Assembly: GCF_000687555.1 (NCBI RefSeq)
Contig: NZ_JHWJ01000005.1
Span: forward strand, 124,001 to 188,000
DNA from: [Clostridium] aerotolerans DSM 5434
GTDB taxonomy: Bacteria > Bacillota > Clostridia > Lachnospirales > Lachnospiraceae
Direction: 5' to 3'
DNA: 64,000 nt
The stretch's first letter is position 1. Each line of letters begins with the position of its first letter. The notes under the pieces were generated by a model. The model was not told the DNA's origin, made no database searches, and saw only the letters and a list, made by a program, of their open reading frames with translations. Of this stretch, positions 53,665-63,220 are shown piece by piece. The translations under genes and the position numbers were made by a program.

Positions 53665-54375
53665 TTATCTTAAACTCCTTTTATATTCAGAAATTAATCT
53701 GTTTCTACGATTTCTGCTTAGCGGAAGCGAAATTATATTATCATTAAAACTAATTTCTACCATAGACCCTCTGATAAGATAGATATATTTCAAATTAACC
53801 AAAAATCCGCTATGTATACGAACAAATCTCTTATCTTCCAATTGTTCTTCAATGAGTTTTAAAGTAGATCTAAATACATATGAATCTCCATTTAAGACTA
53901 TCTTAACATTATTATGCAAAGATTCAAAATAGACAATATCATGAATCTTCACTTCCTTGTGCGTAACCGGATTAATTGGCACATTAAAAATTTCCATATT
54001 ATTCTTTATTATAGATACAGCGCTGACCAATGCTTCATTTAATTCATTTATATGAGATTTTCTGATAAATCTGAATGGTTGGAGTTTAAATGATTCATAT
54101 ACATACATGTCCATGTTTGTAATGAATAAGACCAGTAACTGATCATTATATATTCTTACTTCCTTAACTACATCAAACCCTATTATATCCGGCATCTCAA
54201 TATCTATTAAAAGCAAATCGATAGGAGTATGCTTTGCCATTTTAATAACATGTCTTGGGTCGGTAAATTCATAACAAGTATATTGAATCAGTGGATCAAG
54301 TATGATACATAACCTTTCTTTAATTAATTTTACAGCACTTGCCTCATCATCACAAACAACGATATGCATTTTCAT
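53665..54375 (-). CDS. LytTR family response regulator (AgrA-like)
   Basis: About 236 residues. An N-terminal receiver (IVVCDDEASAVKLIKERL; phosphoacceptor Asp in LLLIDIEMPDIIGFDVV) is joined to a C-terminal LytTR DNA-binding domain (KEVKIHDIVYFESLHNNVKIVLNGDSYVFRSTLKLIEEQL, RFVRIHSGFLVNLKYI). Three in-frame ATGs are close together; AAGGGG best fits the one at 54375, rather than the first at 54381. Encoded just before the AgrC-like kinase and upstream of the precursor genes. Confidence 0.92.
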   Translation of the reverse strand: MKMHIVVCDDEASAVKLIKERLCIILDPLIQYTCYEFTDPRHVIKMAKHTPIDLLLIDIEMPDIIGFDVVKEVRIYNDQLLVLFITNMDMYVYESFKLQPFRFIRKSHINELNEALVSAVSIIKNNMEIFNVPINPVTHKEVKIHDIVYFESLHNNVKIVLNGDSYVFRSTLKLIEEQLEDKRFVRIHSGFLVNLKYIYLIRGSMVEISFNDNIISLPLSRNRRNRLISEYKRSLR

Positions 54376-54381
54376 ATTCAT

Positions 54382-54736
54382 TCCCCTTTATTATAATGTG
54401 TGTATATTATAATAATACAATGTTACTTTCACTTTATAATTTGCAACAATCATATTATAATACTATTTTTACACAAAATAAAGTTTTATTAAATTAAAGA
54501 CAGTTATTTGCAAAATAATATTATTTTCATCATTTAATTCGATATATTACAACATTCTTTTGCAATGTTATCAACAAATTACTCCTTTACTATCTTATAA
54601 GATTGATTCCGCAAATAGTTTCTATTTCTGAAAAAACAAAAAACCGTCAAGATAATCTTGACGGCGATTTATATATTTTATATTGCAAAAAAATAAGATT
54701 TATTAAAGCTTAAATTAAAAAAAACTTGTAAAAAAG
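54382..54736 (-). other. AT-rich interval containing the regulator promoter and an operon terminator
   Basis: Contains no gene. The part near 54400-54520 is very AT-rich and must hold the promoter of the LytTR gene. The part near 54630-54664 holds a terminator listed separately. Confidence 0.6.
54630..54664 (-). terminator. Terminator of the BtuFCD-type operon
   Basis: On the minus strand, CCGTCAAG and CTTGACGG (54664-54644) form an 8-bp stem with a five-base loop, extended by a further pair, followed by TTTTTTGTTTTTT. Confidence 0.93.
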
Positions 54737-55489
54737 CTAATTCATCTTAAGATGAAAATCAAGTGCCCCATCCTCTAATTCTAACGCAAAGCCTTCTACT
54801 CCAAACACCTGTTTTACCCTTTTCTTTTGAAGAACCTCAGATGGTCTGCCGCCGCAAACAACATTTCCCTGCTTCATTAAATACAGGGTGTCGCAATAAT
54901 GCGCCGCCAGCCTTAAATCGTGTAAGACGATTAAAATGGTCTTTTTGCTTTGCTTTAAAATATCTAAAATATAAAGCTGATGTTTGATATCTAAGTGGTT
55001 GGTGGGTTCGTCAAGAATTATGGTATCCACGCCCTGGGCAAATGCTCTTGAGATGAAGACTAATTTCCGCTCTCCACCAGATAAGCTTTGTATGTTCCGG
55101 TCTTTTAAATGTGAAATTCCTAACTGTTCCAGAGAATTCAAAACAATCTCCTGCTCCGCCCGTTTGCTCATTCTTCCCCGGATAGGAACGGCCATGGAAA
55201 CGATTTCATAAGCAGTAAAATCAAAGGTACAGCTGTTATCCTGGCCCACATAACCATAACGCTTAGCCAGCTGCTTGTTGTTTAATCCTGTCACGGAACG
55301 GCCATCGAGTAATATATCTCCTTCGTCCATAGAATTGAGTCCCAGAGTCGTTTTTAACAGCGTTGACTTTCCACAGCCGTTTGGTCCTATAATTCCTGTT
55401 ATAATACCGCTTTCCGCCGTTAAATTCACTCCATGTACGATTCTGTTTCTTCCAACTGATACACTGACATCTTTATATTCTATCTTCAT
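54737..55489 (-). CDS. btuD: Corrinoid/iron-type ABC transporter ATP-binding protein (BtuD/FecE-like)
   Basis: 250 residues. Walker A GPNGCGKSTLLKTTLG, Q-loop YGYVGQDNS, signature SLSGGERKLVFISRAFAQG, Walker B TIILDEPTNHLD and switch histidine VLHDLRLAAHYCD. Family members energise FecCD permeases for siderophores, haem or cobalamin. The cobalamin riboswitch in front of the operon supports a corrinoid substrate. Last gene of the three-gene unit. Confidence 0.88.
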   Translation of the reverse strand: MKIEYKDVSVSVGRNRIVHGVNLTAESGIITGIIGPNGCGKSTLLKTTLGLNSMDEGDILLDGRSVTGLNNKQLAKRYGYVGQDNSCTFDFTAYEIVSMAVPIRGRMSKRAEQEIVLNSLEQLGISHLKDRNIQSLSGGERKLVFISRAFAQGVDTIILDEPTNHLDIKHQLYILDILKQSKKTILIVLHDLRLAAHYCDTLYLMKQGNVVCGGRPSEVLQKKRVKQVFGVEGFALELEDGALDFHLKMN

Positions 55490-55512
55490 ACTCCTCCTTT
55501 TCTCCCGTTCTC

Positions 55513-56583
55513 TTACGCTCTAACTCCATAATTTTTCCGAATCATAAGAAATAGGAAAAATGGCGCCCCAACAAATGCAGTAATAATACCTATCGGAAGC
55601 TCTGCCGCCCGGAATGCGCTGCGGGCCAGGCTGTCTGCCCACATGAGGTAAATGGCTCCTGATAATGAACTGAGTGGAATCACCAGTTTATTATTGCTGG
55701 AGCGGATCATCAGACGAACCACATGAGGTACCACCAGGCCCACAAAGCCTATGATACCGGTAACAGAAACCAGGGAGGCAACGATTACCGAGCATACAAT
55801 AAACATACCAGCTCTAACATGCTTTACGGACAGACCAAGAGCTGCCGCATCCTCATCTCCCATCATCATCAGGTTTAAATTCCCTGACTGAAGGATACAA
55901 ACGACGAGACCGAGAAGAACGCCAAGAGCTGGGATAGTCAGTGTGGACCACTGAGCAGCTGCCAGGCTTCCCATCTGCCAGTTATACACAGCAGCAATGC
56001 TTTCAGAGCTTTTTGCAATAAATATTAAAAAACCTGTGACAGCACTCATTACTGCATTGATTGCGGTTCCGGAAAGCAATAAGGTGACCGGATGAAGCTT
56101 ACCGCCTCCGGCAAATTTTGCCATGAAGTACACCAGAGCAGAGGATATCAGAGCACCAACCATAGCCATGATTGTAGTCTGATACTGGCCTCCGAAGAAT
56201 GGAATCGGAAGAAGCAGCGCGCAGGCTGCCCCCGAAGATGCACCTGAGGATATGCCAAGAATATATGGGTCGGCAATGGGATTCAAAACCAGTGCCTGCA
56301 TCACTGCTCCGCATAATCCAAGACCGGCACCGCATAAGATACCAAACAATACTCTGGGAAGCCGGATATTCCAGATGATCTGATAATCCGCCCTCCCCCA
56401 TAAGCCCTCTTTTAATTCCCGTCCGCCATGTAAGACCTGGTCATTTAAGATTCCGTAGACCACAGACAGGGAAATGTCTGTGGAGCCTTTGGATATCACA
56501 AACAGGAGAGAAACAAACAAAACAGCAATCAGTACAGGAAACAGAATGATTCCTCTTAGATTCCTACCATTCTCCTGTCTCAT
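55513..56583 (-). CDS. btuC: FecCD/BtuC-type ABC transporter permease
   Basis: 356 residues with about ten membrane helices. Features are NIRLPRVLFGILCGAGLGLCGAVMQALVLNPIADPYILGISSGASSGA, the GLSVKHVRAG coupling region, and SVTGIIGFVGLVVPHVVRLMI with ELPIGIITAFVGAPFFLFLM at the end. Substrate inferred from the riboswitch. It overlaps the binding-protein stop by four bases. Confidence 0.9.
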   Translation of the reverse strand: MRQENGRNLRGIILFPVLIAVLFVSLLFVISKGSTDISLSVVYGILNDQVLHGGRELKEGLWGRADYQIIWNIRLPRVLFGILCGAGLGLCGAVMQALVLNPIADPYILGISSGASSGAACALLLPIPFFGGQYQTTIMAMVGALISSALVYFMAKFAGGGKLHPVTLLLSGTAINAVMSAVTGFLIFIAKSSESIAAVYNWQMGSLAAAQWSTLTIPALGVLLGLVVCILQSGNLNLMMMGDEDAAALGLSVKHVRAGMFIVCSVIVASLVSVTGIIGFVGLVVPHVVRLMIRSSNNKLVIPLSSLSGAIYLMWADSLARSAFRAAELPIGIITAFVGAPFFLFLMIRKNYGVRA

Positions 56584-57599
56584 TGTTTGAATTTCTCCGG
56601 ATAGAAAAATTCAGCAAAGCTTTTGCACGCGCTGGCTGACCGGATATTCTGCATAACCGTTACCAGAGGAACCGTTAAGTAGGCCTTATTTTTAACGGCT
56701 GTTACATCAGCAAGTGCTGGGTTATTATTCATAAAATCCATTTTTTCCTCAATGGTCTGCTGACCGTAATCATTAAAGATAATAATATCAGGATTTGTTT
56801 TCACAATCGTTTCCACGCTGGTGTTGAACCAACGGGAGTCAGCCATGTTTCTGGTTGCGTTAATACCGCCTGCCAGTTCAATTAAGTTGCTTTGCAAGCC
56901 AGCTGATGTAGTATATATTTCATTTCCCTTAAAGGTGTCCATGACAAAGACTTTTACTTTGTCCTTTTCCTCAATATCAGAAACAGCGGTCTGGATATCC
57001 GTGATTTCCCCTTTCATCTTATCAATCAAAGCCGAAGCCCTGTCTTCTACCTTAAATATTTTACCAAGGTTTTCAATGTCGGTATAAACATCTTCTATGG
57101 TTTCGTCTTTTACAAGGGTGCCGGTTATGGTATAGCAGTTCACGCCTTTGTTGCCGAACATATCGTAGGTTCCCCACTTGCTTTCCTGAAAGGAACTGAT
57201 TTGTCCGATCACAAGGTCTGCTTCCAAAGCTACAGCGTTCTCATGTGAGACCTCTATCTCAGGTATGGAGGCAAACTCATCTGCCAATTCCGGAAGAGGG
57301 GTTTCTGCCTTGCTAGCTGGTACATTTCTTCCTGCTATATAATCTTTTAGTCCAAGCATTACCATGTTTTCAGCACTGTATAAATTACAGCAAAGTACCT
57401 TCTGGGGCATGGAGGTAAAGGTAATGGTCCTGTCACCATTTTGAATTACTACCTCGCCATACGCATCTGCGTCCTGACCAGCTGCTTCTGTTATGGCAGT
57501 TGATGTTTCGGCCTTTTTTTCACCTGATGGCGCTGCTGTAGAACATCCTGTTGCAGAAAGGATTATGGCGGCTGCCAGTGCAATTAATCTTTTTTTCAT
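56580..57599 (-). CDS. btuF: Corrinoid-type ABC transporter substrate-binding lipoprotein (BtuF-like)
   Basis: 339 residues. Lipoprotein signal MKKRLIALAAAIILSATGC with the lipobox ATGC. The mature part is a TroA/BtuF-like helical-backbone fold (VVIQNGDRTITFTSMPQKVLCCN, ADLVIGQISSF, NPDIIIFNDYG). The open frame reaches 57614, but GAGGAG seven bases before ATG 57599 decides the start. Preceded by a cobalamin riboswitch and intrinsic terminator, so probably repressed when cobalamin is abundant. Confidence 0.88.
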   Translation of the reverse strand: MKKRLIALAAAIILSATGCSTAAPSGEKKAETSTAITEAAGQDADAYGEVVIQNGDRTITFTSMPQKVLCCNLYSAENMVMLGLKDYIAGRNVPASKAETPLPELADEFASIPEIEVSHENAVALEADLVIGQISSFQESKWGTYDMFGNKGVNCYTITGTLVKDETIEDVYTDIENLGKIFKVEDRASALIDKMKGEITDIQTAVSDIEEKDKVKVFVMDTFKGNEIYTTSAGLQSNLIELAGGINATRNMADSRWFNTSVETIVKTNPDIIIFNDYGQQTIEEKMDFMNNNPALADVTAVKNKAYLTVPLVTVMQNIRSASACKSFAEFFYPEKFKQ

Positions 57600-57689
57600 C
57601 TTTTGTCTCCTCAACCTCTGTTATTTTCTGATTTCATAATTTCCATAGAACTACGCCATGATGGTTCTTGCCGAGAACAAAAAGATCAC

Positions 57690-57733
57690 AAAGAAAAACC
57701 CCTGATATCTGCCTTTGCGCAAATACTAGGGGT
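57690..57733 (-). terminator. Riboswitch-controlled terminator upstream of btuF
   Basis: On the minus strand, ACCCCT (57733-57728) pairs with AGGGGT (57703-57698), with additional inner pairing, followed by TTTTTC. It lies between the cobalamin riboswitch and btuF, where it can act as the expression platform. Confidence 0.8.
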
Positions 57734-57847
57734 ATTTTACCATGAACAACAAACCGCCATCAGGTACACCAAAAATGTCCTGTCTGTAACTGACACGATT
57801 TTTATAAAGCTGTTCCCATCGTCATCCGCGAGGAAATCACAATAAAA

Positions 57848-58022
57848 TACGGCAGTTCTTCTGACTTAAGCGTTCTGAATCTTTCATCAGTGGTTTTTTT
57901 ACCTTCCCAAGATTGCTCTCAGTGGTCGAATGATTCACAAAAAACCTACGCTATCACAGCAGCGGGACTATGCAGGAATCTCACCTGACTTCTCTATTAA
58001 TCGGCAATGGGCCGAACCGTAT
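57848..58022 (-). promoter_or_regulatory. Cobalamin (B12) riboswitch
   Basis: Read on the minus strand, the conserved elements occur in order: GGTGAGATTCCTGC, AGTCCCGCTGCTGTGA, GACCACTG, GGGAAGG, GATGAAAGA and the B12 box AGTCAGAAGAACTGCC (57866-57851). This is the adenosylcobalamin-type element. It precedes an intrinsic terminator and the btuFCD-like genes. Boundaries are approximate. Confidence 0.95.
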
Positions 58023-58052
58023 TTCTTCCTATGTAATTTGAAATTCATAGGT

Positions 58053-58081
58053 ATAATATCCTACTTCTACCATAAAGTCAA
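58053..58081 (-). promoter_or_regulatory. Promoter of the riboswitch-btuFCD transcript
   Basis: On the minus strand, TTGACT (58081-58076) and TATTAT (58058-58053) have a 17-base spacer. The start site would be near 58046, about 25 bases before the riboswitch. It overlaps the end of the chemoreceptor gene's downstream region. Confidence 0.82.
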
Positions 58082-58087
58082 GACATT

Positions 58088-59887
58088 CTAATACTTTCCA
58101 GATGCGGTATTACCGTCTTCATGGAAGTGACTTTCCGGCTCATGGGTTTCGCTCATTCCCTTATTAGTGTTTAAGGAAAGCTTAAATTTAGACAGCTCCC
58201 CCCGAAGAATCTGAGCCTGGGCAGTAAGCTCCTCGCTGGAAGCTGAGCTTTCTTCTGCAGTGGCAGCATTGTTTTGAACCACAGAGGAAACCTGAGATAA
58301 GCCCTGATTGATCTGAACGATGGCATTGGTCTGATCCTGTGAATCCGCTTCAATTTCTTTGATTGCCTCATCCACCATAGCCGCTTTTTCCGCAACATCA
58401 TTTAATAGCACGAGAGTCTGGCTTGCTATTTTCTCTCCCTCTGCAACCTTCATATTCGACTGTTGAATCAGCTCTGCCGTCTGTTTTGCTGCTTCTGCAG
58501 ACTTAGCTGCCAGATTTCTCACCTCGTCGGCAACCACCGCAAAGCCTTTTCCCGCTTCCCCTGCCCGTGCTGCTTCTACCGCTGCATTGAGAGCCAGAAT
58601 GTTCGTCTGGAAGGCAATGTCTTCCACCAGCTTTGTTACCTTGGAGATTTCCTCGGAAGACTGGATAATTTCCTTCATTGCAGCATTCAAGTTCTTCATA
58701 TGATCGTTACTTTCATAGACACCCTCTCCTGCCTGCGCCACATATTCCGTTGCTTTCCGAACAGAAACTGTATTCTTTTCTGCTTTTTCCGTTACGCTCT
58801 GAATGGCCGCTGTTAATTCTTCTACTGTGGCAGCCTGCTCTGTAGCTCCGGATGCAAGTGACTGGGAAGCATCGGCCACCTGACCGGCACCGGAATTCAC
58901 CTGATCCGCAGATGTTGATATAACCAGCATGGTAGAATTAAGTGCCTCTGTGGTTTTTAAAAGGGACTGTTTGATCACTGCGAAATCACCCATATAGTCG
59001 AGATCAATGGAAATACACATGTCCCCTTTGGAAAGGCGGGACAGTTTATCAATAATGTCCTCAATATATGTAGTGAGTCTGGCATTTGTCTCCCGGATGT
59101 TCACCGCCATCCGTCCCAGCTCATCGTCGCTTTCGTACTGAACCTGTTTATGAAGATTGCCTTTTGCCATTTCCTTGTAGACCTCTTCGATTTCAGTCAC
59201 AGGAATCAGGATTGCACGGACCAGCACGTATATAACACCAATGGTTGCTGCTATGGCGCTGAGTAAAACAATCGCAAGTATGATCCAGGCATTGGATACA
59301 ATGGTTCTAGCTGTCTTACTCTGAATGGCTTCCTTCTGATCTCCTACTGCATTCATATCATCCATGATTTTTGCAATCTTATTAAACGTAGGTACAAAAT
59401 CATTTTGGAACAACTCATAGGCGGCCTTGGTATCTTTTTTTGAAGGATCCTTAATCATGTCAATGATCTTCATTCTTGCTGCCTCTGCCTCAGTTACATA
59501 CTGCGTGATCTGTGCAATATTCTCATCGTTGGCTTTGCTTCGCTGATGGGAGGCAAAATACTCCATATTGGTCTTAAACCCATCTACGCTCTGATTGGAT
59601 AAGTCCAGGGAAGCCTGATAATCTTTCCCGGCAGACTTATCTAAAATAGCCATTAATAGGTAACGCTGTACAGAGTACATATCAACCTGTGCAGACAGAT
59701 TGCGGCTGGTCAGGGGATAGGTGAAATTAGAGTACATCTCCACCTGCTTTCCAATGCTGGAAATACTTCTTGCTGAAGTGCCCAGAGATAAGAGCAGGAT
59801 TACAAACAAAATACCAAATCCCACTGACAGCTTCCATTTCACCGGCAATCGTTTCATATACACCTTAGCCGCCTTTTTTTCATTCAT
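58088..59887 (-). CDS. Methyl-accepting chemotaxis protein
   Basis: 599 residues. A membrane helix (about 20-40), an extracellular four-helix-bundle-type sensor domain (about 40-200), a second helix (about 205-230), a HAMP domain and a second HAMP-like segment, and the cytoplasmic signalling domain with the hairpin tip [40 protein letters not shown]. The start is the ATG at 59887 after GGGAGGT, not the upstream in-frame ATG. Its ligand is unknown; being beside the phenolic-acid operon may or may not be meaningful. Confidence 0.93.
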   Translation of the reverse strand: MNEKKAAKVYMKRLPVKWKLSVGFGILFVILLLSLGTSARSISSIGKQVEMYSNFTYPLTSRNLSAQVDMYSVQRYLLMAILDKSAGKDYQASLDLSNQSVDGFKTNMEYFASHQRSKANDENIAQITQYVTEAEAARMKIIDMIKDPSKKDTKAAYELFQNDFVPTFNKIAKIMDDMNAVGDQKEAIQSKTARTIVSNAWIILAIVLLSAIAATIGVIYVLVRAILIPVTEIEEVYKEMAKGNLHKQVQYESDDELGRMAVNIRETNARLTTYIEDIIDKLSRLSKGDMCISIDLDYMGDFAVIKQSLLKTTEALNSTMLVISTSADQVNSGAGQVADASQSLASGATEQAATVEELTAAIQSVTEKAEKNTVSVRKATEYVAQAGEGVYESNDHMKNLNAAMKEIIQSSEEISKVTKLVEDIAFQTNILALNAAVEAARAGEAGKGFAVVADEVRNLAAKSAEAAKQTAELIQQSNMKVAEGEKIASQTLVLLNDVAEKAAMVDEAIKEIEADSQDQTNAIVQINQGLSQVSSVVQNNAATAEESSASSEELTAQAQILRGELSKFKLSLNTNKGMSETHEPESHFHEDGNTASGKY

Positions 59888-60015
59888 TATGATACCTCCC
59901 ATTTGTAAATTATAATAAAACCGTCTCTTTCCTTCCGTAGTAACAACTGGGATCCTGCCATTTTATCAGGTGATTCCTACTCATTGTCTTTAGTAAAAAA
60001 GTAAACGATTTACTT

Positions 60016-60543
60016 TCAGATTTCAAAAGTAAATGATTTTGATAACTCACGGATCACCATAGGTGCCGCTGTTAAAAACCAGACCGTATATTGATTAGGG
60101 CTTGTCACAAGGCTTTTTGACAGCTCACTTACATCCACCCACGCCACATCCATGATTTCCTCTGGATCGGGGGATACCGTACCCTCATATTCCCCTAAGA
60201 ATACATGATCATATTCGTATTCATAGAGATTTTGGTCAAACTGGTGATAATAAATAAACTGGCCGATTTCCTTACAGGAACACACGGCTCCCACTTCCTC
60301 ATAAAGACGTCTTCTGACCGCGTCGTCGAGAGATTCCCCATATCGGGGATGAGAGCAGCATGCATTGGTCCACAACCCACCGGAATGATACTTATTCCTG
60401 GCGCGCTGCTGAAGAAGCAGCTTCCCATCCCGATATAAGAATACGGAAAATGCTCTGTGGAGGAGTCCTTCCTTATGACATATTTCCTTTGTAGCCTTAC
60501 CAACCGGCAGGTCCAGAACATCAACGCATATTAGCTCATCCAT
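60016..60543 (-). CDS. idi: Isopentenyl-diphosphate delta-isomerase, type 1
   Basis: 175 residues. Nudix-fold enzyme interconverting isopentenyl and dimethylallyl diphosphate. Family features are VGKATKEICHKEGLLHRAFSVFL, GLWTNACCSHPRYGES with the catalytic Cys, the Nudix-like AVRRRLYEEVGAVC and YEYDHVFLGEYEG with the catalytic Glu region. The start ATG at 60543 follows GGAG. It is the last gene of the UbiD/UbiX operon; dimethylallyl (di)phosphate is the prenyl source for the UbiX product, so the placement makes metabolic sense. Confidence 0.88.
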   Translation of the reverse strand: MDELICVDVLDLPVGKATKEICHKEGLLHRAFSVFLYRDGKLLLQQRARNKYHSGGLWTNACCSHPRYGESLDDAVRRRLYEEVGAVCSCKEIGQFIYYHQFDQNLYEYEYDHVFLGEYEGTVSPDPEEIMDVAWVDVSELSKSLVTSPNQYTVWFLTAAPMVIRELSKSFTFEI

Positions 60544-60559
60544 ATTAACTCCAATCCAT

Positions 60560-60937
60560 TTATAGATATTTTTGAAGAAATACATCTACGCCCGCATCCA
60601 CATTGCTGCATATCAGCTCAATTTCCTCAGGAGTTGCATTTTCCACATGGATTCCAAGACTGACAGATACTGGCTCCCCGGATGCGATGCAGATCTTTTT
60701 TGCGATTCTCTGGGCGAGCTCCGCATCCTTATGTCCTGGAACGGTAATGGTCCAGAGATCACATTTTGATAAGGTTCTGCCATGCATCTCAATTCCAGGA
60801 GAAGCCAGGGCGACCCCTCCCAGGTGTGGTTTATCCCCACCTCTTACAAACACAGCAAGTCCAGACCCATTGGTATCATGGACACTAATGTTCACAATGT
60901 ATTTTCCATCTCCATAGGTTTCAGTTATCATAGTCAT
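60560..60937 (-). CDS. LpdD-like prenylated-flavin-associated small protein
   Basis: 125 residues. YIVNISVHDTNGSGLAVFVRGGDKPHLGGVALASPGIEM is typical of the LpdD family, named after the small gene next to gallate decarboxylase in Lactiplantibacillus and described as a helper or chaperone of prenylated-FMN decarboxylases. No catalytic motif is evident. It lies between ubiX and idi. Identification is from recall of the family pattern. Confidence 0.75.
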   Translation of the reverse strand: MTMITETYGDGKYIVNISVHDTNGSGLAVFVRGGDKPHLGGVALASPGIEMHGRTLSKCDLWTITVPGHKDAELAQRIAKKICIASGEPVSVSLGIHVENATPEEIELICSNVDAGVDVFLQKYL

Positions 60938-60961
60938 ACTGCCTTTCTTTATACGATGGTC

Positions 60962-61525
60962 TTAATGTATTCCGTTCCAGGGAATAAAGCTTTTATGATT
61001 GATACCAAACTGCATCAGCGTTTTTCCTATTACATGATTGATCTGGTCATCAAGGGATTGGGGGTTATTGTAAAATGTCAGCATTGGTGGCATGATGGTG
61101 CAGCCTAAATCTGCAGCTGACTGCATATTACGAAGATGCAGCTTGCTTAAAGGCATTTCTCTGGTACAAAGTATAACCTTTCTGTTCTCCTTGATACAAA
61201 CATCCGCAGCACGAATCAGTAGATTGTCCGTATATCCGCTTACAATGCCTGCCAGAGTTTTCATACTGCAGGGCATAACGATCATACCGTCGGTTTGGTA
61301 GGAGCCGCTGGAAATGGCGGCTGCCAGATTATGTACATCGTAATATACGTCCGCATTATCTAGCAGAAGCTGGAATGGCAGATCTGTTTCCAGCTCCCAG
61401 TTTAATTTTGCATAATCGGAAACCACAAGGTGTGTCTCACAGCCCTCCACTTCTTTTAAGGCTCTTAGCAGATAATAGCTCATAATAACACCAGTAGCAC
61501 CAGATACTCCAATAATGATTCGCAT
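60962..61525 (-). CDS. ubiX: UbiX-type flavin prenyltransferase
   Basis: 187 residues. Makes prenylated FMN, the cofactor of UbiD decarboxylases, from FMN and dimethylallyl phosphate. Motifs are RIIIGVSGATGVIMSYYLLRAL, AAAISSGSYQTDGMIVMPCSMKTLAGIVSGYTDNLLIRAADVCIKENRKVILCTREMPLSKLHLRNM and PPMLTFYNNPQSLDDQINHVIGK. The frame extends further upstream into the permease gene, but the ATG at 61525 with GAGG is the family start. Confidence 0.95.
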   Translation of the reverse strand: MRIIIGVSGATGVIMSYYLLRALKEVEGCETHLVVSDYAKLNWELETDLPFQLLLDNADVYYDVHNLAAAISSGSYQTDGMIVMPCSMKTLAGIVSGYTDNLLIRAADVCIKENRKVILCTREMPLSKLHLRNMQSAADLGCTIMPPMLTFYNNPQSLDDQINHVIGKTLMQFGINHKSFIPWNGIH

Positions 61526-61551
61526 GGATACAACCTCATTCCTATTTTTTC

Positions 61552-62943
61552 TTATACTAGGCCAAGTACGGTAAACCACATCACAGCAAAAATAACTGTG
61601 AGAAATACGGGGATCAGCAATGGAACTCCCATTTTCATAACTTCCTTTTGGGTATACATTCCGTTTTCTTCCCCCTGTCCCACCAGGATATTAAGGTGAT
61701 GAAACGGCATGATGTAGTGAGTATAGACCGCCAGGTAGATAATGGCCGCTATGACGAAAGGATCAATTCCAAGTGCATTGGTACATACGAGAATAGCCGG
61801 AACAGCCACCCCCATTGCCGCAATGACCGAGCCGATGAACATGTGAATCACAATTGCAATCCCGGCAATCAAAACTGCCAGTATAAAGATGTTCTCCGGC
61901 AGTTTGTCAGGCAGTAAGGTAACCGCCAGCCAGTCGTTAAGACCAGTCGCTGCCCCAACCTTTCCGATTGCCATCGCAGCCGTTAAGAATACAAGAACAT
62001 GAACCGGCACATCTCCCCATTCCTTTGGCGTCAGTACATTGCCAATGACAGGAAGGGAAAGGCACATGGCAACAGCCAGAGTCACCCAGCCGATATCCAG
62101 CCCAGTGATGCCGTTGGTAACCCACAAGACTATGGCTATGAGAATCCACACCAATGTCCGTATCTCTTTTTCACTGATTTTGCCAAGGTCGGTCTGGGCT
62201 TTCCGTACTTCCTCAAAATCCATGGTGACTTCCTTGGTCGGCTTAAACAGCACAAGAATCAAAAAAAGATTCATTAAACTTAAGAAAATAGCAGGCGGAC
62301 CAATGATCACAAGCCAGGTGATAAAATTAATATTACCGGAGGTAGAATAGCTGACCACCAACGGATTTATGATGGAATCACCAGTCATAAAGATCAATGA
62401 TACTGGTACAGACGCCGCAAAAACAGTAAAGCCAACTTTAACAGCGTCTTCCTTTGGCATCTTTGCAGCCTTTATAATCACTGTCATCACCGACATTATA
62501 AGAAAGGCTCTGGACCATGGGTTGGGAATCAGGAGGGATAAAATAAGTGTCAGTACAAAGATTCCAATGATAATACTTCTCCATGATCTTACAAATTTTA
62601 GGATGTACATATAAGAGATCCGCTCGCCCAAACCAGATTTTTTTACAGCATTGGCTATCATATAGGCACCGATTACCAGCCAAAGGGTGGAGCCGGTCCA
62701 GCTTGCAAAAATAACCTTTGTATCCGCCAGCTTTAAGAGGCATAAACAAACAACATAGAATCCCCCTACATATCCGGATTGGGCCACCTGTGTGGCCCAC
62801 CAAACAACGGTCATAAGCGTTAAGCCAAGAAAAATATGACCTTCCCTTGCCAGTCCCTCTAAAGGTAGTAATAAGACGATGGCAAGAACGAGGATACCGC
62901 CGAAAAAACCAAGAATCTGTTTATTCAATTTTATAGCAAACAC
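61552..62943 (-). CDS. SLC13/DASS-type anion permease, probable phenolic acid transporter
   Basis: 463 residues, about 12 membrane segments. LIPNPWSRAFLIMSVMTVIIKAAKMPKEDAVKVG and VAVPAILVCTNALGIDP...YLAVYTHYIMPFHHLNILVGQGEENGMYTQKEVMKMG match divalent anion/sodium symporter relatives. Being inside the UbiD operon, between the VdcD-like and ubiX genes, suggests uptake of the aromatic acid substrate or a related anion. The substrate is inference. Confidence 0.82.
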   Translation of the reverse strand: MFAIKLNKQILGFFGGILVLAIVLLLPLEGLAREGHIFLGLTLMTVVWWATQVAQSGYVGGFYVVCLCLLKLADTKVIFASWTGSTLWLVIGAYMIANAVKKSGLGERISYMYILKFVRSWRSIIIGIFVLTLILSLLIPNPWSRAFLIMSVMTVIIKAAKMPKEDAVKVGFTVFAASVPVSLIFMTGDSIINPLVVSYSTSGNINFITWLVIIGPPAIFLSLMNLFLILVLFKPTKEVTMDFEEVRKAQTDLGKISEKEIRTLVWILIAIVLWVTNGITGLDIGWVTLAVAMCLSLPVIGNVLTPKEWGDVPVHVLVFLTAAMAIGKVGAATGLNDWLAVTLLPDKLPENIFILAVLIAGIAIVIHMFIGSVIAAMGVAVPAILVCTNALGIDPFVIAAIIYLAVYTHYIMPFHHLNILVGQGEENGMYTQKEVMKMGVPLLIPVFLTVIFAVMWFTVLGLV

Positions 62944-62987
62944 TCCTTTCTATTCTAAGGCATTGCATAAAGACATTCCCTGTTCGT

Positions 62988-63194
62988 TTATTTATCCAGG
63001 GGCGGAATTGGCGGGATCATGGGCAGATGGTCAATCTGTTCTTTTGTCAATTTAAACTTTTCGTGGACAACTGGAGTCTCTGTGGACCGCCAGGAATAAA
63101 AACAATCCATACATTCATAAACCTCCCATACATTACCTACGGGTGAGGTTGCAATTATTTCGATTTTATTGCCGTCACAGCGTGGACATTTCAT
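62988..63194 (-). CDS. Hydroxyarylic acid decarboxylase subunit D (VdcD/BsdD-like zinc ribbon)
   Basis: 68 residues. MKCPRCDGNKIEIIATSPVGNVWEVYECMDCFYSWRSTE carries two CxxC pairs, as in BsdD/YclD of Bacillus and VdcD of vanillate decarboxylase. These small subunits accompany UbiD (C) and UbiX (B) subunits. The tail ends in MIPPIPPLDK. It follows ubiD by 26 bases. Confidence 0.9.
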   Translation of the reverse strand: MKCPRCDGNKIEIIATSPVGNVWEVYECMDCFYSWRSTETPVVHEKFKLTKEQIDHLPMIPPIPPLDK

Positions 63195-63220
63195 AGTTCA
63201 TTGCTCCTTCCATTATGGTC

